NCBI RefSeq assembly: GCF_031458135.1
Contig: NZ_JAVDXW010000001.1
Coordinates: 2,852,001-2,916,000 of the forward strand
Source of the DNA: Haloactinomyces albus
Lineage (GTDB): Bacteria; Actinomycetota; Actinomycetes; Mycobacteriales; Pseudonocardiaceae
Reading direction: 5' to 3'
Length of the DNA stretch: 64,000 nucleotides
Shown: piece after piece, positions 46,987 to 54,112 of the stretch
Layout: the number at the start of each line of letters is the position of its first letter
Numbering within the stretch: position 1 is the stretch's first letter
Position numbers and translations under genes: made by a program
Notes under the pieces: model-generated
Told to the model about the DNA's origin: nothing
What the model saw: only the letters and a program-made list of their open reading frames with translations
Database searches by the model: none

Positions 46987-48735
46987 TCAGACCGCGGAGA
47001 TCTGCGACTCCGATGGTTCTGCACTACTGCCGCCGGTGGTGCCGTCTCCAGCAGGCTGAGTTTCGCCGCCGTCGCCGGTGCCGCCGTCGCCGGTGCCGCC
47101 GTCGCCGGTGCCGCCGTCGCCGGTGCCGCCGTCACCGGTGCCGCCATCGCCGGTGCCGCCGTCACCGGTGCCGCCGTCGCCGGTGCCGCCGTCGCCGGTG
47201 CCGCCGTCGCCGGTGCCGCCGTCGCCGGTGCCGCCGTCGCCGGTGCCGCCGTCGCCGGTGCCGCCGTCGCCGGTGCCGCCGTCGCCGGTGCCGCCGTCGC
47301 CGGTGCCGCCGTCGCCGGTGCCGCCGTCGCCGGTGCCGCCGGTGGGCTCGCCGCCGGTGGGATCACTTCCGCTGGTGGGATTGCCCGGCTGCTGTGGCTG
47401 CGTCGTGGGATTGGGATTGTCCGGCCGCTGCTCCTGCTGCTCCTGCTGCCGGTTGTCCTTCTCGTCGCTCGGGTACACGGTCGTCCACCGGCGGATCGTC
47501 GTCCGGTCCGGTGCGATCGGTGGCGGCGCCTGCCTGCTGGTCTCCTCGTTTCCGGCGGGATCGACCGAGGTCCTGCCGTTCTGATCCCCCAGAAACGCCG
47601 ACGTCACGAGAACGGAGATGACGGCAGCGGCGGCCAGTGCGATCCCGGAGACCAACACCGGGCCCTTGCGTCGCCGCGGAGACTCGGTCAGTGCCGCATC
47701 CCCGCGCGTGTCCGCACCCATGTACGAGGTGGCGTCCGGGTAGGCATCCTCGCTGTAGGGATCCTCGTCGTAGGGGTATCCCGCCGCGACGCTCGTCCCG
47801 TCCTGGCCGACCGCAGGAGAAGGAGTCAGGTTCGGTGCGCTGGTAGCTGCTGCCGAGCCGGGATCCATCGCCGGGGGAATCGGCGCGGCAGACGTCGGCA
47901 CCGAGGTCACGTCCTGCCCGTCGGCGACGGCCTGCAGCATCTCGCGCACCTGCGCCATGTCCGGGCGGTCCTCGACGCGGGCCTGCAGCATCGCCATCAG
48001 CGGCTCACTCATCGGCCCGGAGTTCTGCGGATGCTCGACCCGGCCCGCGGCGACGGCGTGCAGTAGCGCCAGTGTGTTCTCGCTCTGGCCGAACGGCGGA
48101 CGGCCCTCGATCGCCGCGTACAGCGTGGCGCCGAGGGAGAACACGTCCGAGGCCCCCGTGGGCTCCTCGCCACAGGCGACGTCGGGCGACAGGTACGCGG
48201 GAGTGCCCGCCAACATGCCGGTCTTGGTGACCGCCACGTCTCCCTGAGCGCGGGAGATCCCGAAATCGGTGATCTTCACCGTGCCGTCCTGCCCGAGCAG
48301 GATGTTGCCCGGTTTGATGTCCCGGTGTACCACTCCCGCCGAGTGAGCGGCACCGAGCGCCGAGGCCACCTGGGCGCCGATCCGCGCCACCTCCCGAGGG
48401 GGCAGCGGACCGTGCTCGGACATCATCGACGCGAGGCTGGTGGAGGGCAGAAATTCCATGACCAGCACCGGCTGGCCTTCGTCCTCGGCTACGTCGTAGA
48501 CCGATACCGCGTGCGCGTGCTGCAGCCGGGCCGCGATCCGACCTTCCCGCATTGCCCGCTGCCGCGCTTCCTCGGCTTCACCCGGATCCAACCCGGGCTG
48601 CAGCAGCAACTGCTTGACCGCGACCGTGCGATGCAGGCGCTCATCGACACACTCCCAGACCACGCCCATCGCGCCACTGCCGATGCGTCGCTGCACTCGG
48701 TAGCGTCCGGCAACCAGGCGACCTTCGTCGCTCAC
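46987..48735 (-). CDS. Membrane Ser/Thr kinase with TGDGG-repeat tail
   Basis: A 582-residue Hanks-type kinase from a GTG at 48735 (GGGGAGA upstream). Lys41, HRDIKPGN (137-144) and DFG (157-159) have the same numbering as the paralogue downstream. A TM helix at about 358-381 precedes a polar outer part. Residues 466-555 are 18 tandem TGDGG pentapeptides, followed by 27 polar residues. The tail is probably an extended, flexible or calcium-binding segment in the wall (Gly-Asp repeats; inference). No NTF2-like or PASTA domain is present. Confidence 0.9.
   Translation of the reverse strand: MSDEGRLVAGRYRVQRRIGSGAMGVVWECVDERLHRTVAVKQLLLQPGLDPGEAEEARQRAMREGRIAARLQHAHAVSVYDVAEDEGQPVLVMEFLPSTSLASMMSEHGPLPPREVARIGAQVASALGAAHSAGVVHRDIKPGNILLGQDGTVKITDFGISRAQGDVAVTKTGMLAGTPAYLSPDVACGEEPTGASDVFSLGATLYAAIEGRPPFGQSENTLALLHAVAAGRVEHPQNSGPMSEPLMAMLQARVEDRPDMAQVREMLQAVADGQDVTSVPTSAAPIPPAMDPGSAAATSAPNLTPSPAVGQDGTSVAAGYPYDEDPYSEDAYPDATSYMGADTRGDAALTESPRRRKGPVLVSGIALAAAAVISVLVTSAFLGDQNGRTSVDPAGNEETSRQAPPPIAPDRTTIRRWTTVYPSDEKDNRQQEQQEQRPDNPNPTTQPQQPGNPTSGSDPTGGEPTGGTGDGGTGDGGTGDGGTGDGGTGDGGTGDGGTGDGGTGDGGTGDGGTGDGGTGDGGTGDGGTGDGGTGDGGTGDGGTGDGGTGDGGTGDGGETQPAGDGTTGGSSAEPSESQISAV
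47071..47340 (-). repeat. 18 tandem 15-bp units coding TGDGG
   Basis: The 15-bp unit gtcgccggtgccgcc (plus strand) is repeated 18 times with almost no variation; three units differ by one base. It keeps the kinase reading frame open. Such a minisatellite should vary in copy number between strains by slippage. Confidence 0.97.
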
Positions 48736-49316
48736 CGACGTCTCCCCGTACTGCTCTCGGCATCCGAATGGCCATGTCCCGCGCTCTTGTGCCCCGCGGA
48801 ACGGTGAACCACCGGGTGCCGGTGGATTTGGTGGGCCGGGTCCGGCCCTCCGACATGTACATGCTTGTCCATCGGCCGAGGTGCCCCGTGGCACATCCGA
48901 CCGTGCTACGGCAGCCTAGCCGATGCCGTTTCCCCGTAGGCCCCAAGTCCGGGAATTCGCGATCTCTCGCTCTCGTGCCGCGTTCGTGCGCGACCGAATG
49001 CCGTGGCACATCGGAGGCGGTATCGCGGCCCGTTCCTCGTTTCCGCAGTTGACGCGCAACGTGGGCGGGTGGTTCCCGACCGTGCCTGCGCGCGAGCGGC
49101 CCGATTCGTCGGGTCGGGCAGGAGTGCCGACACCCGAGGTGTGTGGCGTCTCGGGCGGACATTCACGGCCTCGTATCTCTCGGCGGAGAAGACAGGTCGT
49201 TGCCGCATTGTTGTGAGAATACCGGCGACCGTCGGCCGGACATTGCGCCGTCCGGCGGTATCCCCCTCGGACATCCCCCGGATGATCGCGCAGGCGGCTG
49301 TTTTTCGTGTATCCGG
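48736..49316. other. Intergenic region upstream of the second kinase
   Basis: I see no convincing gene in these 581 bp; all open frames have atypical arginine/proline-rich translations. The region should hold the kinase promoter on the minus strand. An ATGTACAT palindrome near 48854 is the only symmetric site noticed. Confidence 0.35.
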
Positions 49317-50141
49317 TCATGTGTGCCTGGCGGCCAGTAGTTCGATGTCGACGATATACGGGTGGGTGCCCTCGTCCACGGTGAACACGTGCCGAAGCAT
49401 GATGTGCCTGCCGTCGGGGTGTTCTGCCGTGAGCGTGGCAACCACCGCACCATCCTGCCGGGAATGGATCCGCTGCGTTCGTACCGACTTCAACGCCTGC
49501 CACGCTCGTACGATCTCGGCGCGCTGTGTGGTGATGAGTTCCGGGGATACCAGGGCCATGGCTCGATCGGGGTCGGTGCCGAGCAAGCGGTGGAAGTTGG
49601 TGATCAGCAGTATCGCGGATCTCGTGCTTCCGGCGAGCGGGTTCGCCTGCCCCAGGCCGACATCCGATTCCGCTTTCGGTGGCGGTGGGCCCAGGAGGTC
49701 CTCGAGGCGTAGTTGTCCGGACTCCCGGGCAGGAGGCCGAGCCACGGTGAACGGCCGGGCCCGGTGCAGCAGGTCCGGGCGCAGCGCCTGTGCTCCCGTG
49801 ACCGGTTCCGCCCGTGCGCCGGGGACCGCAGGGGAGCTCGCCGGTGACCGCTGCAGGATCAGCGAGGTCAGTGTCATCCCGCCGCACAGCAGCAGGACCC
49901 CCAGCAGCGCTCCGGCCGTACGCAGTGTCCTCGGTGGGGACGGCGGGTCCGGATGCGGCACTGTGCCCCGGCCGTGCGTGCCCGGTTGCTGTTCGTGTTG
50001 CTGTTCGTGCCTGCCGGGTTCGCTGCCGGGCAGTAATGATCGCACCGGTCCGGGGTGGCGGCCGATCAACTCGGCAACGCTGACGTTCCGGGACCGTGTC
50101 CGGGCACGAGAGCGTCCCCGTTCGGTGGGGTCGGAGTTCAT
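49317..50141 (-). CDS. Single-pass membrane protein with NTF2-like outer domain (short)
   Basis: A 274-residue protein. The cytoplasmic N-terminus is basic with a SVAELIGRH motif (21-29), followed by a TM helix (about 75-96) and a Pro-rich linker. The C-terminal domain (about 173-274, AILLITNFHRLLGTDPDRAMALV, then VRTQRIHSRQDGAVVATL) has the helix-then-sheet pattern of NTF2/DUF4878-like domains. The start lies 2 nt past the preceding gene's stop, so the two are coupled. The function is unknown. Confidence 0.72.
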   Translation of the reverse strand: MNSDPTERGRSRARTRSRNVSVAELIGRHPGPVRSLLPGSEPGRHEQQHEQQPGTHGRGTVPHPDPPSPPRTLRTAGALLGVLLLCGGMTLTSLILQRSPASSPAVPGARAEPVTGAQALRPDLLHRARPFTVARPPARESGQLRLEDLLGPPPPKAESDVGLGQANPLAGSTRSAILLITNFHRLLGTDPDRAMALVSPELITTQRAEIVRAWQALKSVRTQRIHSRQDGAVVATLTAEHPDGRHIMLRHVFTVDEGTHPYIVDIELLAARHT

Positions 50142-50143
50142 GC

Positions 50144-51334
50144 TCAGGAAACGGGGGTGTCGGCGACGATCATGGGTGTCTTGTCGGTGGTGAACTCGAG
50201 TTCTCGGCGCTGAGTGAGCACGGTGCCGTCCTCGCGGGTGAGGCGCAGGGTCGTCACGGTGCTCTCGTCCTGCGCGGAGCTGTCGACGACTTCGATGGAG
50301 GAGGCATCGGCGTAGCGGGTGGCGAAACCCGCGTAGCCTTCCGCCCGCAGTTCTCCGGCGGTCATGGCGTAGGCGTTGCGGAGATCACCGCGGGATACGG
50401 CCGTGAAGTACTGCTGCGTGCGTTGCCGGATGGCCTTGTTGCCGGTGATCAGGACATTGGTGATCCCGAAGGCTTCGGTGCTTCTGGAGGGCGAGGTGGA
50501 GCCCGACGGTTCCCCACCCGATGATTCACCACCGGCCGGGGTTTTACCGGACGACTCACCACCGAGTGATTCACCACTGAACGATCCATCACCGGGTGTG
50601 CCGGCACCGGAGGGCACACCGACGGATGAGCCGTCGCCGGAGGAGACTCCTCCCGATGGCTCGTCGCCGGATAACTCCCCGCCCGGGACTTCGTAGTCGG
50701 GTAACTCGTACCCGGGGATTTCCCGGATGGGCAATTCCTGGCCGGGGATGAGGTGCTCTCCCGGAAGGCTCGGGCTCTCGCCGTCCGGGGTGGTCGCGGG
50801 TGGACCCGTGGAGTCGGGCGCGCTCGTGCGGGGTGGTGCGGCACCGGGTGCGCCGGCTCCGTCCGACTGGTTCGGTTCCGGTGGGGTGGTCGTCGGGTGA
50901 GACGGCCGCTGTTCCAGGGACATCGAGTCGGTCGGCTTCGCGGTCGGCACGTGATTGCCCGTTGCGGGAAGCGGGGGATACTCCCCGCCACGGGGCATGT
51001 TCGGCACCTCCAGTCCCTGGATGGAGGCGGTATTGCTGCCCATCATGGCCGCCGTCGCGAACATGAGGCCGCCCAGCGTGGCTGCCGACGAAGCCACCGC
51101 GAACCATGCGGCACGTCGCCAGCTCGGTGGTGGCGTGACCGATGCGGGCACCATTCCGAGGTCGAACTTGTACAGGCCGGATGGGTTGGTGTCCTCGATC
51201 GGGTCGTGTCGAGGTTCCTGCGGTGAGTGCCTGTGCGGATGCTGCGGAATCGGGCTGGTGGGCTGCTGGTGTGCCTGTGGAGCGACCGGTCCTTCGATCC
51301 GGCCGGTCCAACCGGTGGGTTTGGCGCTGCGCAT
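50144..51334 (-). CDS. Single-pass membrane protein with NTF2-like outer domain (long)
   Basis: A 396-residue protein from an ATG at 51334 (weak ribosome site; the frame extends further upstream). GLYKFDLGMVPASVTPPPSW just before the TM helix (about 74-98) marks the inner face. A Pro/Ser/Gly-rich outer stalk (100-290) with ESSGGEPSG-like repeats leads to an NTF2-like domain (about 298-396, AIRQRTQQYFTAVSRGDLRN). Same architecture as the coupled downstream gene and the outer part of the kinase at 45256. The function is unknown. Confidence 0.7.
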   Translation of the reverse strand: MRSAKPTGWTGRIEGPVAPQAHQQPTSPIPQHPHRHSPQEPRHDPIEDTNPSGLYKFDLGMVPASVTPPPSWRRAAWFAVASSAATLGGLMFATAAMMGSNTASIQGLEVPNMPRGGEYPPLPATGNHVPTAKPTDSMSLEQRPSHPTTTPPEPNQSDGAGAPGAAPPRTSAPDSTGPPATTPDGESPSLPGEHLIPGQELPIREIPGYELPDYEVPGGELSGDEPSGGVSSGDGSSVGVPSGAGTPGDGSFSGESLGGESSGKTPAGGESSGGEPSGSTSPSRSTEAFGITNVLITGNKAIRQRTQQYFTAVSRGDLRNAYAMTAGELRAEGYAGFATRYADASSIEVVDSSAQDESTVTTLRLTREDGTVLTQRRELEFTTDKTPMIVADTPVS

Positions 51335-51378
51335 GAGGTCTCGACTTTCTGCCGCCCGGTGCGGGCCGCCGAATTCGA

Positions 51379-52122
51379 TCAGGCCGTGTTGACCACGTGG
51401 AACACTTCCGCGAGACGGCCCGGGGCGGGGCCGTACCGCTCGGCGTTGCCTTCCAGATGCTGACGGATCATCCCTTCGAGATCGTGGAGGCGCGCGGTTT
51501 GGGAGTGGTGCGCGCGGAGAGCGGCCATCTTCGTGTCGAACTGCTCGGTGATGTCGACCGCGTGGTTGATTCGCTCCTGCGACGACTCCGACATCCACAG
51601 TTGGCGGACCGTCCAGGGCTGTAACCCGTGCTGCTCGGACAGGTCCGGGTGTGCGAACGCGTTGCGCGCGTCCGGATAGACCGCCGCGAGAGCGGCCTCA
51701 CCGACCGCGCGGTGGTCCGGATGCGAGAGCGTCACGGCATCCCAGTTGATTTCCGGGGAATGCGTGACGACCACATCCGGGCACACCGTGCGGATGACCT
51801 TGGTGATGTCCCGCCGCAGGGAGAGGTTCACGACCACCTGGCCGTCCCGGTAGCCCAGGAAGACGACGTCGGTGACTCCGGCCGCTTCGGCGGCCGCACG
51901 TTGCTCCTGCTGTCTGAGCTGGGGCATGTCCGTTCGTGCCGTGTCGTCGAAGCCACCGGCTTCTCCGGACGTGCAGACGCAGTAGGTGACCTCCACTCCC
52001 GCCGCTGTCCATGCCGCGACGGTGCCCGCGCAACCGAAGTCGACGTCATCGGGGTGAGCAGTGACCACGAGTGCCCGCCGGATGTCATCGGCGGCAGGTT
52101 CCGGGTCCGTGGTCATGGTCAC
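51379..52122 (-). CDS. PIG-L/LmbE-family N-acetyl-sugar deacetylase
   Basis: A 247-residue zinc deacetylase. AHPDDVDFGCAGT and LSHPDHRAVGEAAL carry the zinc ligands and catalytic Asp of the family that includes MshB and Mca of mycothiol metabolism. The start (52122, or an ATG at 52116) has no clear ribosome site. It sits 44 bp upstream of the NTF2-like membrane genes. The substrate cannot be assigned; a GlcNAc-containing glycoconjugate is typical. Confidence 0.88.
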   Translation of the reverse strand: MTMTTDPEPAADDIRRALVVTAHPDDVDFGCAGTVAAWTAAGVEVTYCVCTSGEAGGFDDTARTDMPQLRQQEQRAAAEAAGVTDVVFLGYRDGQVVVNLSLRRDITKVIRTVCPDVVVTHSPEINWDAVTLSHPDHRAVGEAALAAVYPDARNAFAHPDLSEQHGLQPWTVRQLWMSESSQERINHAVDITEQFDTKMAALRAHHSQTARLHDLEGMIRQHLEGNAERYGPAPGRLAEVFHVVNTA

Positions 52123-52247
52123 AGGTTAGGACCCTGCGGAAGTGTGTGCGCTCCGGGTGTCGACAATCACGCCCTGTGACACACCATCGTGTTGCCGTGT
52201 CGGCGTTGACGGCACCACGAATTTTCGGACAAGAGCCGGTGACCGGC

Positions 52248-52565
52248 TCAGTACCGGCCGCTGCGGAATCGGGTCTGGCTGCTTTGCAGCGCCTTGACCG
52301 AGGCGATGCCACCGCCACCGCCGAGCAGGATGGCCACGATATCCGCACCGACACCGCCGCTGGAGATCAGCAGGGCCAGCAGTGTCACGCCGAGCGTGAC
52401 CCCGGTGACCGGCATGCGTTTCCGGGCGAAGTCGACGGCAGGCTGACCACCGGGTCGCTTGCGTGCCGCCGAGGACAGCATCGCGAGATAGCCGCCATGC
52501 CCGGCCGCGGCGACGAAGGCAACGAGCGTGACGATAAAGGCCACCACATCCACAACAGCACCCAT
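52248..52565 (-). CDS. Small three-TM membrane protein
   Basis: A 105-residue protein with hydrophobic segments near 4-28, 52-68 and 70-88 and a charged loop (SSAARKRPGGQPAVDFARKRM). It ends in polar residues. No family is recognised. It is alone between the PIG-L gene and a divergent SDR gene. Confidence 0.6.
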   Translation of the reverse strand: MGAVVDVVAFIVTLVAFVAAAGHGGYLAMLSSAARKRPGGQPAVDFARKRMPVTGVTLGVTLLALLISSGGVGADIVAILLGGGGGIASVKALQSSQTRFRSGRY

Positions 52566-52723
52566 ACGTGTGAGTCTGCCTCATCCGACCCGTATCCGGC
52601 ATCGGTGAGATCCCCGATATTTCGGTCGGCCCAGCACCGACAAGCCCCGGACCGGGTGAGGCATGTGGTCACGAGGTGCGAACGCACCGCTTCTTGGCTA
52701 TGGCTTCCGGACGCGAATACCTT

Positions 52724-52736
52724 TAGTTTCTCGGCT
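52724..52736 (+). promoter_or_regulatory. -10 element for a leaderless SDR mRNA
   Basis: TAGTTT (52724-52729) ends 7 nt before the ATG at 52737, with no ribosome site: the same spacing as at the GMC oxidoreductase and lysR genes. Confidence 0.55.
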
Positions 52737-53549
52737 ATGGGTGACAGTTCACCGTCCGTGCCCGAACCCGGTGTGGGGAATGCGAGCTCGGATGCGGGGA
52801 GTGCCGGAAACCTCGCCGGCAGGCGGGCGGTCGTGACGGGTGCGGGCAGTGGTATCGGTGCGGCCGTGGCACGACGACTCGCGGCCGCGGGAGCCACCGT
52901 CGTCGCCGTGGACCGCACCGCCGACGCGGTGGAAGAGGTGGCGGCCGAGATCGACGGTCATCCGCTCGTGACGGACCTGAGTGATCCGGATGATGCCGCC
53001 GACGTCGGCGAGGGCGCCGACATCGTGGTCAACAACGCGGGTATGCAGCACGTGGCCCCGGTTCACCACTTCCCTCCGGATGTTTTCTCCCGGTTGCTGA
53101 CCGTGATGCTGGAATCCCCGTTCCGGATCATCCGCACGGCGTTGCCCGGCATGTATGCCCGGGAATGGGGCCGCATCATCAACATCTCGTCGGTCCACGG
53201 CCTGCGCGCGTCCCCGTTCAAGAGTGCCTATGTGACCGCCAAGCACGGCCTGGAAGGACTCTCCAAGACGGTCGCGCTCGAAGCCGCCGGATACGGTGTC
53301 ACCTCGAACTGCATCTGCCCGGGTTATGTGCGCACCCCACTCGTGGAGCAGCAGGTGGCCGAACACGCGGTGCTGCACCGCGTCCCCCGAGAGCAGGTGG
53401 TCGAGGATGTGCTCCTGTCCCACACGGCCGTGAAGCGCCTGGTGGAGCCCGACGAGGTCGCCGAGCTCGCAGCCTGGCTGTGCGGTCCGGCGAGCGGTTC
53501 GGTCACCGGATCGTCGTTTCCGATGGACGGGGGTTGGGCCGCTCAGTGA
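52737..53549 (+). CDS. Short-chain dehydrogenase, 3-hydroxybutyrate dehydrogenase-like
   Basis: A 270-residue SDR. VVTGAGSGIGAAVA is the NAD motif, NNAGMQHVAPV and the catalytic Ser/Tyr/Lys set (ISSVHGLRASPFKSAYVTAK) follow, and CPGYVRTPLVEQQV is typical of D-beta-hydroxybutyrate dehydrogenases. It is convergent with the chorismate mutase gene and the coding ends overlap by 7 bp. Confidence 0.87.
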   Translation: MGDSSPSVPEPGVGNASSDAGSAGNLAGRRAVVTGAGSGIGAAVARRLAAAGATVVAVDRTADAVEEVAAEIDGHPLVTDLSDPDDAADVGEGADIVVNNAGMQHVAPVHHFPPDVFSRLLTVMLESPFRIIRTALPGMYAREWGRIINISSVHGLRASPFKSAYVTAKHGLEGLSKTVALEAAGYGVTSNCICPGYVRTPLVEQQVAEHAVLHRVPREQVVEDVLLSHTAVKRLVEPDEVAELAAWLCGPASGSVTGSSFPMDGGWAAQ

Positions 53550-53848
53550 CCCAGGCGGCCTCGGCCGAGACGCAGCAGGATCATGGCGAGTTCGCGACCT
53601 TCCGGGCCGAGTTCGCGGTAGCGCGCGAGCACGTCCATTTCACGGTTGTAGATGATGCGGGGACCGCCCTCGGCCATCCGGGCCGCGCCGATCTCGCGGG
53701 AGACCTCGGCGCGCCGCTTGATCAGACGCAGGATTTCGGCGTCGAGGTGATCGATCTCCTCACGGAGGTCACTGATCGGTTTCTCGTCGGGCTGCTCCGG
53801 GTCGGGCGCTTCGGACCACTGCTGTTCGTTGTCCACGGTGGTGCTCAT
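53543..53848 (-). CDS. Chorismate mutase (AroQ type)
   Basis: A 101-residue chorismate mutase converting chorismate to prephenate for Phe and Tyr. The helical AroQ core is visible: ISDLREEIDHLDAEILRLIKRR, with the catalytic Arg and Lys positions, then EVSREIGAARMAEGGPRIIYNRE. The length and location next to uvrD match the intracellular actinobacterial enzyme (Rv0948c type), which depends on complex formation with DAHP synthase. GGAGG lies 7 nt before the ATG. An aromatic leader peptide and terminator lie upstream (53898-54004). Confidence 0.93.
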   Translation of the reverse strand: MSTTVDNEQQWSEAPDPEQPDEKPISDLREEIDHLDAEILRLIKRRAEVSREIGAARMAEGGPRIIYNREMDVLARYRELGPEGRELAMILLRLGRGRLGH

Positions 53849-53897
53849 GGTTTCGTCCTCCGGCTCGTGGGCCCCGGCCTCGACCCGGATACGTGAA

Positions 53898-53924
53898 CGC
53901 CCCGAGTCCGAGGACTCCGGGGCG
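53898..53924 (-). terminator. Attenuator terminator in the chorismate mutase leader
   Basis: CGCCCCG pairs with CGGGGCG and AGTCC with GGACT, with one bulge, between the leader ORF and the gene, about 50 bp before the start codon. The 5' arm (CCGGAGTCC, 53920-53912) is also perfectly complementary to GGACTCCGG inside the leader ORF (53967-53959), which would form an antiterminator. Confidence 0.7.
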
Positions 53925-53941
53925 GCGTGGTGGTTTCGAGC

Positions 53942-54004
53942 TCACACAACTACGGGCGCCGGAGTCCCGGGCCCGTAAAAAAACTCGTAGTTGCGTGCCA
54001 GCAC
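53942..54004 (-). CDS. Phe/Tyr-rich leader peptide of the chorismate mutase gene
   Basis: A 20-codon ORF from GTG 54004 to TGA 53942, starting MLARNYEFFYG. Tyr6, Phe8, Phe9 and Tyr10 give four Phe/Tyr residues in five codons, the products of the pathway the downstream gene serves. Codons 3-7 can pair with codons 17-21 (CAACTACG, 53993-53986, with CGTAGTTG, 53954-53947), enclosing the antiterminator strand. A -10 box (TAGGCT) ends 6 nt before the GTG, so the peptide would be translated from the first base. This is the layout of ribosome-mediated attenuation. Confidence 0.72.
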   Translation of the reverse strand: MLARNYEFFYGPGTPAPVVV

Positions 54005-54016
54005 AGGGGCAGCCTA
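54005..54016 (-). promoter_or_regulatory. -10 element of the chorismate mutase leader
   Basis: TAGGCT on the minus strand (54016-54011) is followed by six bases and then the leader-peptide GTG, a leaderless arrangement. No clear -35 box is visible. Confidence 0.45.
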
Positions 54017-54112
54017 TCACGGCCGAGCCGCCCTGCGGAGTGAGGCAGGCCACCGGATGGTTCTTGCGGCGATTCGGATCCCGGCGGGTCCTGCCGGTAC
54101 TCTGAACGGTCG

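Noticed and set aside
47071-47340. Possible CRISPR array
   Set aside because: The units are contiguous 15-mers without unique spacers and lie in a coding frame. No cas genes are nearby.
47013-47621. Plus-strand frames of Arg/Cys or Pro/Val/Ser repeats over the 15-bp array
   Set aside because: They are the other readings of the TGDGG minisatellite. The minus-strand reading continues a well-formed Ser/Thr kinase.
45256-48735. PknB-type kinases with PASTA domains
   Set aside because: Neither kinase has PASTA repeats outside the membrane. The tails are NTF2-like in one and TGDGG repeats in the other, so the muropeptide-sensing PknB assignment does not hold.
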